Made by a program: the position numbers and the translations under genes
Notes under the pieces: generated by a model
The model's input: the letters and a program-made list of their open reading frames with translations, nothing else
Databases searched by the model: none
Told to the model about the DNA's origin: nothing
In this document: positions 1 through 8,776 of the stretch, in pieces
Position numbering within the stretch: the first letter of the stretch is position 1
Layout of the letters: every line of letters starts with the position of its first letter
Assembly (NCBI GenBank): GCA_013202875.1
Contig: JABMRD010000099.1
Coordinates: 1 to 46,088 of the forward strand
Length of the DNA: 46,088 nt
From: Actinomycetota bacterium
GTDB taxonomy: Bacteria > Actinomycetota > Humimicrobiia > Humimicrobiales > Humimicrobiaceae
Direction of reading: 5' to 3'

Positions 1-141
1 AAGGCTATAGAACAAAAGGTTCTAGACCTTGTGATCTTTTATATAATGTAGGTGACTTTTTACCCGTTTCACCTTAAAATAATATTTAATATTTTATGCT
101 TGGAGGAAGTTAAACTGTAAACACCAAGCTTAGATAGTACA
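1..141 (+). mobile_element. 3' end of an IS481-like element (second copy)
   Basis: This stretch aligns over its whole length with the right end of the complete IS at 40443-41658: about 14 mismatches in 139 positions by hand, no gaps. It ends in the same terminal sequence TAGATAGTACA, after which the two copies diverge. The transposase C-terminal frame is still open up to the left window edge, so this is probably a diverged but possibly complete copy continuing outside the window rather than a short scar. Both copies point the same way. Confidence 0.85.
3..77 (+). CDS. IS481-like transposase, C-terminal end (partial)
   Basis: The last 24 codons of a transposase run in from the left edge and stop at TAA 75-77. 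The encoded end (GYRTKGSRPCDLLY, then VGDFLPVSP) matches the C-terminus of the transposase at 40593-41594 (GYRTKGSKPCDLLY, then CGDYLSISP) with several substitutions but no frameshift or stop. The catalytic part is outside the window, so activity cannot be judged. Confidence 0.75.
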   Translation, partial: GYRTKGSRPCDLLYNVGDFLPVSP

Positions 142-218
142 TATTACTAAAAGCTATTAATCTTTATAACTTAAAAGAAAGATTTTATACTTATAATTAG
201 AAGTAAATTAATTTAAAA

Positions 219-371
219 ATGGTTTATTTATTTATATTTTTTATTTATTTATTCTGGATAATTTCAATTTTAGGTTATGGCAGTTTATTAAATTATTTTT
301 TTAATTCTGCCAGAATCAGCGAAATTAATGATTTTAAGAATATAAAATTAGCTGTTTTTGATATTAAATGA
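219..371 (+). CDS. small hydrophobic protein, 50 aa, possible gene remnant
   Basis: A 50-residue frame runs from ATG 219 to TGA 369-371 and overlaps the start of the next gene by the ATGA arrangement typical of translational coupling. Residues 2-30 are strongly hydrophobic (phenylalanine, isoleucine and leucine rich) with an ILGYG motif near residue 17. That pattern is like the N-terminus of long polytopic membrane proteins of glycan loci, so it may be a remnant whose remainder was lost, or a real small membrane protein. The Shine-Dalgarno is weak. I do not recognise a function. Confidence 0.35.
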   Translation: MVYLFIFFIYLFWIISILGYGSLLNYFFNSARISEINDFKNIKLAVFDIK

Positions 372-1939
372 TTAAAGATAAAAAAGTAAACGCACGTATT
401 ACAAAAGGGAAAATCAATAATTTTTTAGAATCTAAATGGCTTATTTGGATAATAGTAATTATAGGGATAACAGCCAGGCTACACCAATACTTATTAAACC
501 ACACTTTATGGCTTGACGAAGCTTTTATTGCTATTAATGTTATTAAAAGCAATTTTAAAGAATTGCTTCTTCCTCTTAAGTATTACAGCCAGTCTGCACC
601 GGTATTATTTTTGGAATCAACAAAACTGATAACAAAAATCTATAATAACAGCGAATTTGCTTTCAGGTTGCTGCCATTACTTGCCGGCATTGGCTCTGTC
701 ATAGTTGCTTATTTTTTAGGCAAGAAGTTTTTAAATAAAAAAGCTTTAATTGTGTTTTTAACTCTGATAGCTTTTTCCCGTTACGGGATTTATTATTCTG
801 CTGAACTTAAACAATATTCAATAGAATTTCTTGCAACTATATTAATCCTGATTGTCGTTATCAACGCTTATAACTCAAATTATAATTTAAGGTCATCTTT
901 GATTGCACTAACAGCGGGAGCAATACTTATATTTTGCTCCTATTCATCAATATTCATTATTTTAGGAGTAAGTGCAGCGTTAATAATCGGAATATTTCTT
1001 AAAAAGAAAGAAATCAAAAACAAAAATATCTTATTTCTGGTTTTAACCATAATATGTTGGCTGATAGCTTTTTTAGTTAATTACTTATTTTTTATTAAAG
1101 GTTCTCCAACATCCGCTTATAATACTTATTGGGCAGGTCTTAGTGCTTTTCCGCCAAATCTACCTAAAAGTATAGCTGATTTTTTATGGTTTCCTAAGAC
1201 ATTTTTAAATCTTATTAAAGATCCTTTAGGGCTTGCGTTTCACATCAGCAATATAAATAAAATTCCATATTTTATAATAGTTATACAATATTTTGTTGTA
1301 ATAATCTTTTTTATTACGGGTACCATAAGCCTTATAAAATCAAAAAGCTGGTTTAAATTATCACTTATTTATTTTCCTGTATTTGTTTTATTTATTGCCT
1401 CTTTATCAGGATTTTATCCTTTATACGGTAGGCTTGAATTATTTATCGTGCCCCTTGGCTATTTATTAATTGTTGAAGGGGTGTATTTTTCAACTAAAAT
1501 GTCAAATAAGACCTGGAAGATATTAGGATTTATATTATTGGCAATTTTATTTGCTTTTCCTATTTTTTTTGAAGCTTATAATATTATAAATCCAAAAGTC
1601 AGACATGAAACAAAACCTGCAATTGAATACGTCATAAAAAATTCAAAATCTGGCGATAAAGTATTAATATATCCTTCTGAAGAGCCGGTCTTTTTATATT
1701 ATACTAATTATTATTTTTCTGAATCTGGCAATTTCATTAAACTGGAAAAAAATTATTCCAAAGAAAATGAACAGTATTACGAGGATATTTTTGCTTCTCT
1801 AAAAAATAACAGGATCTGGATAGTTTTCCCATTTGGCACAAGTGAAGAAAAGGATGTTTTAAAAGTTATCAGCGGTTTCCAAATTAAATCAGATGAGTTT
1901 AAAAGCACAGCAAGTATTTATCTCTTTAATCCAAATTAA
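368..1939 (+). CDS. GT-C type membrane glycosyltransferase (GT39/ArnT-like)
   Basis: A 523-residue polytopic membrane protein with about a dozen hydrophobic segments between residues 24 and 410 and a soluble C-terminal tail of about 100 residues. The first outer loop holds the LDE motif (residues 49-51, in WLDEAF), the position of the acidic catalytic residues in dolichyl-phosphate-mannose transferases and ArnT-like enzymes (GT-C fold). Such proteins use a polyprenyl-phosphate sugar donor on the outer face of the cytoplasmic membrane. First large gene of a + strand block of glycan genes; its start overlaps the small frame at 219-371. The exact donor and acceptor cannot be read from the sequence. 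Confidence 0.7.
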   Translation: MIKDKKVNARITKGKINNFLESKWLIWIIVIIGITARLHQYLLNHTLWLDEAFIAINVIKSNFKELLLPLKYYSQSAPVLFLESTKLITKIYNNSEFAFRLLPLLAGIGSVIVAYFLGKKFLNKKALIVFLTLIAFSRYGIYYSAELKQYSIEFLATILILIVVINAYNSNYNLRSSLIALTAGAILIFCSYSSIFIILGVSAALIIGIFLKKKEIKNKNILFLVLTIICWLIAFLVNYLFFIKGSPTSAYNTYWAGLSAFPPNLPKSIADFLWFPKTFLNLIKDPLGLAFHISNINKIPYFIIVIQYFVVIIFFITGTISLIKSKSWFKLSLIYFPVFVLFIASLSGFYPLYGRLELFIVPLGYLLIVEGVYFSTKMSNKTWKILGFILLAILFAFPIFFEAYNIINPKVRHETKPAIEYVIKNSKSGDKVLIYPSEEPVFLYYTNYYFSESGNFIKLEKNYSKENEQYYEDIFASLKNNRIWIVFPFGTSEEKDVLKVISGFQIKSDEFKSTASIYLFNPN

Positions 1940-2085
1940 TTTTATCTCTTAAATGAATCAGTTGGGGTCTAGCCATCGCATTCTGAATTTAAAAAAATTA
2001 TAGTTTAATTTTTATTTATTGTTATTAAAATGATTATTATATAAAATTTATTAAAACGCTTTTAACATTCTTATATTTATTCTTA

Positions 2086-3651
2086 ATGGTAAATATTTGT
2101 TTAAAACTTAAAAATAACAAGCTTTTCTGGATTACAATAATAATCTTTATCTTTGCTTTTCTACTTTTTAGACCATATGCATTACAAAGTGGACGTCTAT
2201 TCTATGGAGGCGATGACGAAATGTATTTTGCTCATGCGACTTCTTTAATTTTTTTAGAGTTTCCTGAATATAACAAAGAATATTGGACAGGACCTGGACC
2301 TTATCCAATGGCGAGCATAGGTCCTGCATTAATGGCATTGCCATTTGTTTTTACTTTTTCTTTAATAGATAGAATTGCTGATAATGAAATTATCAGAGAA
2401 AGGAACAGTGAAAGCATTGGGAATAGCTGGGCATTATTTGGATTTGTTATTTCAACTATTTTTTATTTTTATTTAGGAATTCTATTATTATATTTAGGAT
2501 TAAGTTATTTTTTTAATAATAGGATATCTTTTTTAACTATATTATTTATGATTTTATTTCAATATTTTCCATTATATGCTTTTAGAAGACCTGTTTTTTC
2601 ACATATCTATGAATTCTTTTTACAAAGTGCTTTAATTTTTATATTTTTGAAATTATATAAAGAAAAATTTTCAATAATTAGTTTTAAAATAACTATACTT
2701 ATAGGCGTATTGATAGGATTAATTCCTTTAGTAAGATATGGCAATATCTTTATTGCAATTACATGGCAAATAATTTTTTATATTGCCTATAAAAAATTTA
2801 CTAATAAAAAATGGCTGAAGGGATTAATAATTGTTACCGCAATTGCAATTGCACTTATAGCCTTATTTAAAATATACCCTACAATTTATTATGGGTATGA
2901 AGCATATTCTGATAATATTAAAAATTATCTTTTAACTATAAAAAGCCCTTTATTTTATTTAAAAAGAATGTTTCATATATTTTTTTGGATGGATTGGGGA
3001 TTAATTTATACGGCACCTTTTTTAGTAATTAGCCTGTGTGCGGTTTTTTTTATAAGGAAAGAAATAGGTTTTTATATTAAATTAATGCTAATTCCTATTA
3101 TCTTTAATCTATATGGAACGATTATGTGGGGAACTCAAGGTGGATGGTATGGTTATAGATATATAGTGTTCTCCTTAATACCAATATTAATCTTTCCATT
3201 TGCATATTTTTTAAATAATATATTTACTCATAAAAAATATAAATTATATATAATATTGCTTTCATTGATAGCAATATTTCCTATATTGTCAATGCTGTTA
3301 TTTGAGGGTAATAATACTAATTTAACTTTGAAAATTATCAAACAGTATTTTGAAATTACTGATTGGGGTAATAATTTCTATCAAGTAGAAATTTATAAAA
3401 CTTTAATACAAAATCCTATAGGTTTTTTTATTTCTATTTTTAAAGGAGGACCGTTATATCTAATCTACTTAACAGCTCAAATTTTTCATTTAAATAAATT
3501 TTTACCTTTTATTGTTTTGGAAAAGTATCCTGTTTTTAATATCAGGATACTTATTAAGACAATTATTATTTATATTTTTCCGTTTGTTTTATATTTTTTA
3601 TATATTTTAATAACGCAATTAAAAAATAAGAAATTATCAAAAAAAATCTAA
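2086..3651 (+). CDS. polytopic membrane protein, probable GT-C type transferase
   Basis: 521 residues, very hydrophobic, with roughly 10-12 membrane segments starting at residue 13. After the first segment comes an acidic cluster GGDDE (residues 41-45), then a loop rich in glycine, proline and tyrosine. A D/E pair in the first extracytoplasmic loop is the usual arrangement in GT-C glycosyltransferases, so a transferase using a lipid-phosphate sugar is likely, but there is no family-specific motif I can name. It is not close to the preceding gene. 146 bases of AT-rich DNA separate the two; the ribosome-binding site is weak. Confidence 0.55.
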   Translation: MVNICLKLKNNKLFWITIIIFIFAFLLFRPYALQSGRLFYGGDDEMYFAHATSLIFLEFPEYNKEYWTGPGPYPMASIGPALMALPFVFTFSLIDRIADNEIIRERNSESIGNSWALFGFVISTIFYFYLGILLLYLGLSYFFNNRISFLTILFMILFQYFPLYAFRRPVFSHIYEFFLQSALIFIFLKLYKEKFSIISFKITILIGVLIGLIPLVRYGNIFIAITWQIIFYIAYKKFTNKKWLKGLIIVTAIAIALIALFKIYPTIYYGYEAYSDNIKNYLLTIKSPLFYLKRMFHIFFWMDWGLIYTAPFLVISLCAVFFIRKEIGFYIKLMLIPIIFNLYGTIMWGTQGGWYGYRYIVFSLIPILIFPFAYFLNNIFTHKKYKLYIILLSLIAIFPILSMLLFEGNNTNLTLKIIKQYFEITDWGNNFYQVEIYKTLIQNPIGFFISIFKGGPLYLIYLTAQIFHLNKFLPFIVLEKYPVFNIRILIKTIIIYIFPFVLYFLYILITQLKNKKLSKKI

Positions 3652-3768
3652 AAATTTATGATAATTTGCAATAATAAAATAAGGACTCATCAGTTGGTTT
3701 TAACTTAGGTGACTTTGTGTCCGGCTTTTGAAGTTGATACCAAATAAGTTCTTATGTAAGATATCATT

Positions 3769-5580
3769 ATGATTAAAAAAATATTTAAATTACTAACCAA
3801 ACAAGAGCGCAAACGTATCTATATGCTTTTTGGAGCCATGGTGATTTCTGGAATTATTGAAGTTGCAGGGGTTGCTTCAATTTTACCTTTTCTGTCTTTG
3901 ATTTCAAATCCAGGTCTTATTCAAAGTAATAGGTATCTTAAATGGCTTTACACATTATTAAATTTTCAAAGCAACAATAGGTTTCTTATTTTAGTAGGGG
4001 CTATAGTTTTAGTTATTTTAATTGTAAGTAATGCTTTGGCCTTATTAATGAGATGGGCACTATCGCGGTTTACCCTTATGAGAACCCATACTATCTCAAG
4101 GAGCCTTTTAATTAATTATTTATACCAGCCATACATATTTTTTCTAAACCATAATACCTCTACGCTTGGAAAAGATATTCTTTTTGAAGTAGGGGAGGTT
4201 GTAGGGGGAGTTATCCTCCCCCTACTTGATATTTTTTCACGGGGGATTGTGGCTCTTTTTATTTTTGCTATGCTTTTAGCAGTTAATCCGCTTCTGGCAC
4301 TTTCTCTAATAGTTGTCTTAGGTGGTGCTAATTTATTTATCTATATAACTGTGAAACAGAAACTCTATAATATAGGTAAGAAGATTTATGATGCTAATAC
4401 TGAGCGATATAAAGCATTAGATGAAGCCTTTGGCGATATAAAGCTGATTAAATTAAGGGGATGTGAGAATTATTTTGTAAACAGTTATTCAAAACCTTCG
4501 GTTGAGATTGCAAAAATTAGTGCAACAAACACAATAGTTACGCAAGCTCCACGCTATATAATGGAAATAATTGTATTCGGAGGGATTATTATTGTTGTAC
4601 TTTATTTATTAGCAACAAGGAAAGGATTTCAGGATTTTTTACCCCTAGTTGGGCTATATGCTTTTGCTATATTACGCTTAATGCCTTCCCTGCAGGCAAT
4701 TTTTGCTTCTGCTACACAGATACGTTTTAGCACTAAGTCAATTGATTCTCTTTATGAAACTATGCGTTCTTTTAATAATGAGCAGCATCTATCTTCTACT
4801 GATAATGAAAAAATAGAGCGGCTTTTATTAAAAAAAGAATTCAGACTTGAAAGCGTTACATTTAGTTATCCAAAAACACATGAGCCTGTTATAAAAGACT
4901 TAAATCTAAAAGCTGCTGTTAATTCTTCTGTCGCACTTGTGGGTGTTACGGGTGCCGGTAAGACTACTATTGCCAATATTATTTTAGGGCTGCTTAAACC
5001 GGATACGGGCAGGATACTTGTAGACGGGATAGAGATTACTGATGAGAATTTATCAAACTGGCAGCGCAATCTCGGATATATTCCTCAGGATATTTATCTT
5101 CAGGATGATACTGTAGCTCGAAATATAGCATTTGGCATACCTGATGATATTATAGATTTGGACGTCGTAGGACATGTTGCAAAAATTGCAAATATTCATA
5201 ATTTCATAGTTGAGCAGCTACCTGAAGGATATCAGACAATTGTTGGAGAGCGGGGAGTGAGGCTAAGCGGAGGTCAGAGGCAGCGAATAGGTATTGCCAG
5301 AGCGCTTTATAACAACCCGGGCGTACTTGTCCTTGATGAGGCTACCAGTGCCCTGGATGGAGCTACTGAGAGAGAAGTTTTTACAGCAATTCAAAATATT
5401 GCTAAAACCAAAACACTTATAATAATTGCCCACCGCCTTACAACTATTAAGGAATGTGATGTCATATATGTTCTAAAGAATGGAAGCATTACTGGAATAG
5501 GTAAATACGATGAGCTAATTGAGACAAATGAGAATTTTAGAAAGATTGCAGGTGTAAAATCACAGGAAGTAAAGAAGTAA
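3769..5580 (+). CDS. ABC transporter, fused permease-ATPase (PglK/MsbA-like flippase)
   Basis: 603 residues: an N-terminal membrane domain with about six helices (to residue ~320) followed by an ATPase domain. The ATPase has Walker A GVTGAGKTT near residue 391, Q-loop (YIPQD), signature LSGGQRQR near 498, Walker B VLVLDEATSALD near 521 and the H-loop histidine (AHRL) near 555, so it should hydrolyse ATP. Half-transporters of this layout next to glycosyltransferases usually flip lipid-linked oligosaccharides across the inner membrane, as PglK does. The locus has no visible Wzx or Wzm/Wzt genes, which fits this being the exporter. Substrate is inferred from context. Confidence 0.85.
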   Translation: MIKKIFKLLTKQERKRIYMLFGAMVISGIIEVAGVASILPFLSLISNPGLIQSNRYLKWLYTLLNFQSNNRFLILVGAIVLVILIVSNALALLMRWALSRFTLMRTHTISRSLLINYLYQPYIFFLNHNTSTLGKDILFEVGEVVGGVILPLLDIFSRGIVALFIFAMLLAVNPLLALSLIVVLGGANLFIYITVKQKLYNIGKKIYDANTERYKALDEAFGDIKLIKLRGCENYFVNSYSKPSVEIAKISATNTIVTQAPRYIMEIIVFGGIIIVVLYLLATRKGFQDFLPLVGLYAFAILRLMPSLQAIFASATQIRFSTKSIDSLYETMRSFNNEQHLSSTDNEKIERLLLKKEFRLESVTFSYPKTHEPVIKDLNLKAAVNSSVALVGVTGAGKTTIANIILGLLKPDTGRILVDGIEITDENLSNWQRNLGYIPQDIYLQDDTVARNIAFGIPDDIIDLDVVGHVAKIANIHNFIVEQLPEGYQTIVGERGVRLSGGQRQRIGIARALYNNPGVLVLDEATSALDGATEREVFTAIQNIAKTKTLIIIAHRLTTIKECDVIYVLKNGSITGIGKYDELIETNENFRKIAGVKSQEVKK

Positions 5581-5654
5581 AAGTAGTATAATAATCACAT
5601 TTACAAATCATTAATATGAATTTTTATAAAGTATTTATATATTAAGAGGTTAAG

Positions 5655-7187
5655 ATGGATACAAAATCAGCCGGTAAAATACAAAATCTTAATGAGCTTG
5701 CAAAAATAATATCGAACTTAAAAATAACTAATAAAAAGATTGTGCACTGCCACGGTATTTTTGATCTTGTGCATTTAGGACATATACGACATTTCAATCT
5801 GGCTAAAAAAGAGGGAGATGTTCTTGTAGTTACTCTTACAAGGGATAAATATGTAAAAAGGGGCCCCGGTCGTCCGATATTTAACGAAAATCTAAGAGCT
5901 GAAATGCTGGCATCTATATCAATTATTGATTACGTGGCAATAATTGATTTCCCAACCGCTGTTGAAGCTATAAAAATCCTTAAACCTGATTTTTATGTTA
6001 AAGGCTCTGATTATAAAGACAAATCAAAAGATGTTACCGGAATGATTAATGACGAAGAAGAAGCTGTCAGTTCAATTGGGGGAAAACTGATTTTTACTGA
6101 TGATATAACTTTCAGCTCTTCGAACCTTATAAATAATTTCCTGGATGTCTATCCACCGGAGATCTCCAGCTATCTTAAATCAATAAGAGAAAAATATACC
6201 ATTGATGATATATCCGATAAAATAAATTCATTAAAAAAATTAAAAGTAATAGTAATAGGAGACTCAATAATTGACCAGTATCATTACTGTACTCCAATGG
6301 GGAAATCATCCAAGGAACATCTTGTTGCAAATTTATACGACTCTGAAGAAACTTTTGCAGGGGGCAGTCTTGCTACGGCAAACCATATCGCTAATATCTG
6401 CGAAAAAGTTGATTTGCTCACAGTTTTAGGCAGTAAAAATTCATACAAGGACTTTATTTCAGAAAAATTAAATTCTAATGTTGTCCCCATATATTTTGTC
6501 TGGCCCAATGGAGAAACTGTTGTAAAAAGAAGATTTGTCAGTAAAGATTTAAATACAAAATTATTTGAGATATGTTATTTAAAAAGGGAAGATATACCAG
6601 AAAGTGTAGAAGAAAAGATACTGGATAGGTTAGATAAAACCATAAAGAATTATGATTTGGTTGTTGTTAATGATTTTGGACATGGCTTACTGACTAAAAA
6701 CATAATTAAATTAATATGTGAAAAATCAAATTATCTTGCTTTAAATGTCCAGACAAATAGCGCTAATATAGGATTTAACATGGTTACAAAATATCCCAGG
6801 GCAAATTTTGTCTGTATAGATGATTTAGAACTTAGGCTTGCAACCCATGACAGGGTTAGTGATCTTAAAATGCTGGAAAAGAAAACATTTGAGCTTCTAA
6901 ATTGCGAGTACATAATTGCTACAAGAGGGTCGTCAGGTTCTTTAGGGTATTCAACAAAGGAAGGATTTCATGAAAGCCCTACTTTTTCATATAAAGTAGT
7001 TGATGCTATAGGAGCCGGAGATGCTTTTTTTTCTTACGTATCACCTTGCATTGCAGGTGGATTTGATTTAGATTTGACATCTTTTATAGGTAATGCTGTA
7101 GGAACTCTTGCGACACAGATTATTTGCAATAGGGAACCGGTAAGATATGCTGATTTAATGAAATTTATTACAAGGTTATTAAAATGA
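5655..7187 (+). CDS. bifunctional nucleotidyltransferase / PfkB sugar kinase (HldE-like, inverted domain order)
   Basis: 510 residues. Residues ~25-165 form a cytidylyltransferase-fold domain with HLGH at 40-43 (the HxGH nucleotide-binding motif) and a later basic stretch. Residues ~195-505 form a PfkB/ribokinase-family kinase with VIGDSIIDQ near 200 and the catalytic GAGD motif at 453-456. HldE (RfaE) has the same two activities, heptose-7-phosphate 1-kinase and heptose-1-phosphate nucleotidyltransferase, but in the opposite order. With the adjoining GmhA-like isomerase and a GmhB-like phosphatase at 18370 it completes an NDP-heptose type activation route. It overlaps the next gene by 4 bases. 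The base in the nucleotide sugar cannot be told. Confidence 0.8.
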   Translation: MDTKSAGKIQNLNELAKIISNLKITNKKIVHCHGIFDLVHLGHIRHFNLAKKEGDVLVVTLTRDKYVKRGPGRPIFNENLRAEMLASISIIDYVAIIDFPTAVEAIKILKPDFYVKGSDYKDKSKDVTGMINDEEEAVSSIGGKLIFTDDITFSSSNLINNFLDVYPPEISSYLKSIREKYTIDDISDKINSLKKLKVIVIGDSIIDQYHYCTPMGKSSKEHLVANLYDSEETFAGGSLATANHIANICEKVDLLTVLGSKNSYKDFISEKLNSNVVPIYFVWPNGETVVKRRFVSKDLNTKLFEICYLKREDIPESVEEKILDRLDKTIKNYDLVVVNDFGHGLLTKNIIKLICEKSNYLALNVQTNSANIGFNMVTKYPRANFVCIDDLELRLATHDRVSDLKMLEKKTFELLNCEYIIATRGSSGSLGYSTKEGFHESPTFSYKVVDAIGAGDAFFSYVSPCIAGGFDLDLTSFIGNAVGTLATQIICNREPVRYADLMKFITRLLK

Positions 7188-7765
7188 AAGAAATAGTAAA
7201 GAAATATTTTGAAGAAATAGTAAAAAATTTATCCGGCATTGCTGCTACTGATTCTGAAAATAAAAAAAGTGATTTCAATCAGGCAATCGCAGATGCAATT
7301 GCTTTGATTAATAAATGTTCAGATTCAGGCAAAAAAATTATGTTTATTGGGAATGGGGCAAGTGCTGCTATTTCAAGCCATATGGCAACTGATTTTTGGA
7401 AAAACGGTGGAATAAAAGCAATTGCTTTTAATGATAGTTCTCTTTTGACTTGCATTAGCAATGATTATGGCTATCAATATGTTTTTGAAAAACCAGTAGA
7501 AATGTTTGCCGAAAAAGGAGACATTTTGATTGCCATAAGCAGTTCCGGAAGGTCCGAAAACATTATAAAAGGGGCCAAAATGGCTCTTTTCAAAGGCTGT
7601 ATACTGATAACATTATCAGGATTTGAAAAGGAAAACCCGCTTCGTTTATTAGGCCATATTAATTTTTATGTTCCAAGTTCATTATATGGTCCGGTTGAAA
7701 TTATTCATCAGGCAATTTGTCATTCTATCATTGATGTTATTATCGAAACAAAAAAGTTAAATTAG
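7184..7765 (+). CDS. SIS-domain sugar-phosphate isomerase, GmhA-like (divergent)
   Basis: 193 residues with one SIS fold: phosphate-binding GNGASAAISSH (56-66) and SSSGRSENI near 120. GmhA converts sedoheptulose 7-phosphate to D-glycero-D-manno-heptose 7-phosphate. Coupling by ATGA to the HldE-like gene supports a heptose-phosphate substrate. It differs from the second SIS protein at 26343-26933, which has the more canonical GNGGSAADAQHIAAE motif. Here the segment after the glycine loop reads ISSHMATDFWKNGG, so substrate or stereochemistry may differ. The function rests partly on the neighbours. Confidence 0.7.
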   Translation: MKEIVKKYFEEIVKNLSGIAATDSENKKSDFNQAIADAIALINKCSDSGKKIMFIGNGASAAISSHMATDFWKNGGIKAIAFNDSSLLTCISNDYGYQYVFEKPVEMFAEKGDILIAISSSGRSENIIKGAKMALFKGCILITLSGFEKENPLRLLGHINFYVPSSLYGPVEIIHQAICHSIIDVIIETKKLN

Positions 7766-7772
7766 GAGTTTT

Positions 7773-8765
7773 ATGTCGGAAAAATTCGCAGTAATTGGTA
7801 GCAATTCTTTTTCAGGATCAAATTTTATTGATTATCTTTTAAATAATGATATTGAAGTTACAGGAATAAGCAGGTCATCTGAGCCTGATCCAGTTTTTCT
7901 TCCGTACAAAAAAAATAACAATATTCCTTTATTTAAGTTTTATCAATTAGATTTAAATAAGGATTTAGAAAAAATTGTTAATTTAATAAATGAAATAAAA
8001 CCGGATTATATTGTAAATTTTGCTGCTCAGGGAATGGTTGCAGAAAGCTGGCAGCAACCTGAACACTGGTTTCAGACAAATACTCTTTCCAGTGTAATGC
8101 TTCATGATCAACTTAGAAAATGCAACTTCTTAAAGAAGTATGTTCATGTTTCTACCCCTGAAGTTTACGGCAGTTGCGAAGGTCTAGTTAAAGAAAATAT
8201 AATTTATAATCCAAGTACCCCATATGCAGTTTCACGCGCAGCTGCTGACATGAGTCTCATGAGTTTTTATAAAAACTATGGATTTCCGGTTGTTTTTACA
8301 AGGTCAGCAAATGTATTTGGACCTTGCCAACAGCTTTATAGGATAATTCCAAGAACCATTTTATTTTTTCTTTTAAAGAAAAAACTCCAGTTGCATGGCG
8401 GCGGTCATTCAGCGAGATCTTTTATCCACATTAAAGATGTTGCTGATGGGACTTTGAAAGCAGCAAGACTGGCAAATCCACCCGAAATATTTCATTTTGC
8501 AACATCAAAAAATATATCCATCAGATCTCTTGTTGAAATGATTGCCAAACAACTAAATATATCATTTGAAGATTATGTGGAAGTTGTTGATGAAAGACCG
8601 GGAAAAGATGCGGCATATTTATTAGATAATGCAAAGGCAAAAGAGATTTTAGGTTGGTGCGATAAGATAACTCTTGAGCAAGGCATAGAAGAAACTATAA
8701 GATGGATAAGGGATAACCTTGAAATACTGAAAAAACAAAACTTTGATTATATTCATAAAGTATAA
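7773..8765 (+). CDS. NAD(P)-dependent sugar epimerase/dehydratase (GDP-mannose 4,6-dehydratase-like)
   Basis: 330 residues, extended short-chain dehydrogenase. The Rossmann loop is GSNSFSG (9-15), followed by STPEVYGS near 126 and the substrate-binding HIKDVADG segment. The active-site Y-x3-K motif reads YAVSR (151-155), so the usual lysine is arginine. General resemblance is to NDP-sugar 4,6-dehydratases and epimerases. It begins 7 bases after the SIS gene with TAGGAG as ribosome-binding site, so it very likely acts on the NDP-heptose made by its neighbours, for example in making a 6-deoxy or 4-keto heptose. Which reaction it performs is not determined. Confidence 0.75.
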   Translation: MSEKFAVIGSNSFSGSNFIDYLLNNDIEVTGISRSSEPDPVFLPYKKNNNIPLFKFYQLDLNKDLEKIVNLINEIKPDYIVNFAAQGMVAESWQQPEHWFQTNTLSSVMLHDQLRKCNFLKKYVHVSTPEVYGSCEGLVKENIIYNPSTPYAVSRAAADMSLMSFYKNYGFPVVFTRSANVFGPCQQLYRIIPRTILFFLLKKKLQLHGGGHSARSFIHIKDVADGTLKAARLANPPEIFHFATSKNISIRSLVEMIAKQLNISFEDYVEVVDERPGKDAAYLLDNAKAKEILGWCDKITLEQGIEETIRWIRDNLEILKKQNFDYIHKV

Positions 8766-8776
8766 GGAGAATTGAA

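Noticed and set aside
1940-2085. Possible regulatory RNA or terminator between the two GT-C genes
   Set aside because: The only GC-richer part (GGGGTCTAGCCATCGCA) forms no stable stem with its surroundings and no riboswitch pattern is visible.
3652-3768. Weak likeness of TAGGTGACTTT near 3706 to the IS end at about 49-60
   Set aside because: Only about 11 bases match and the surroundings differ, so it is probably chance.
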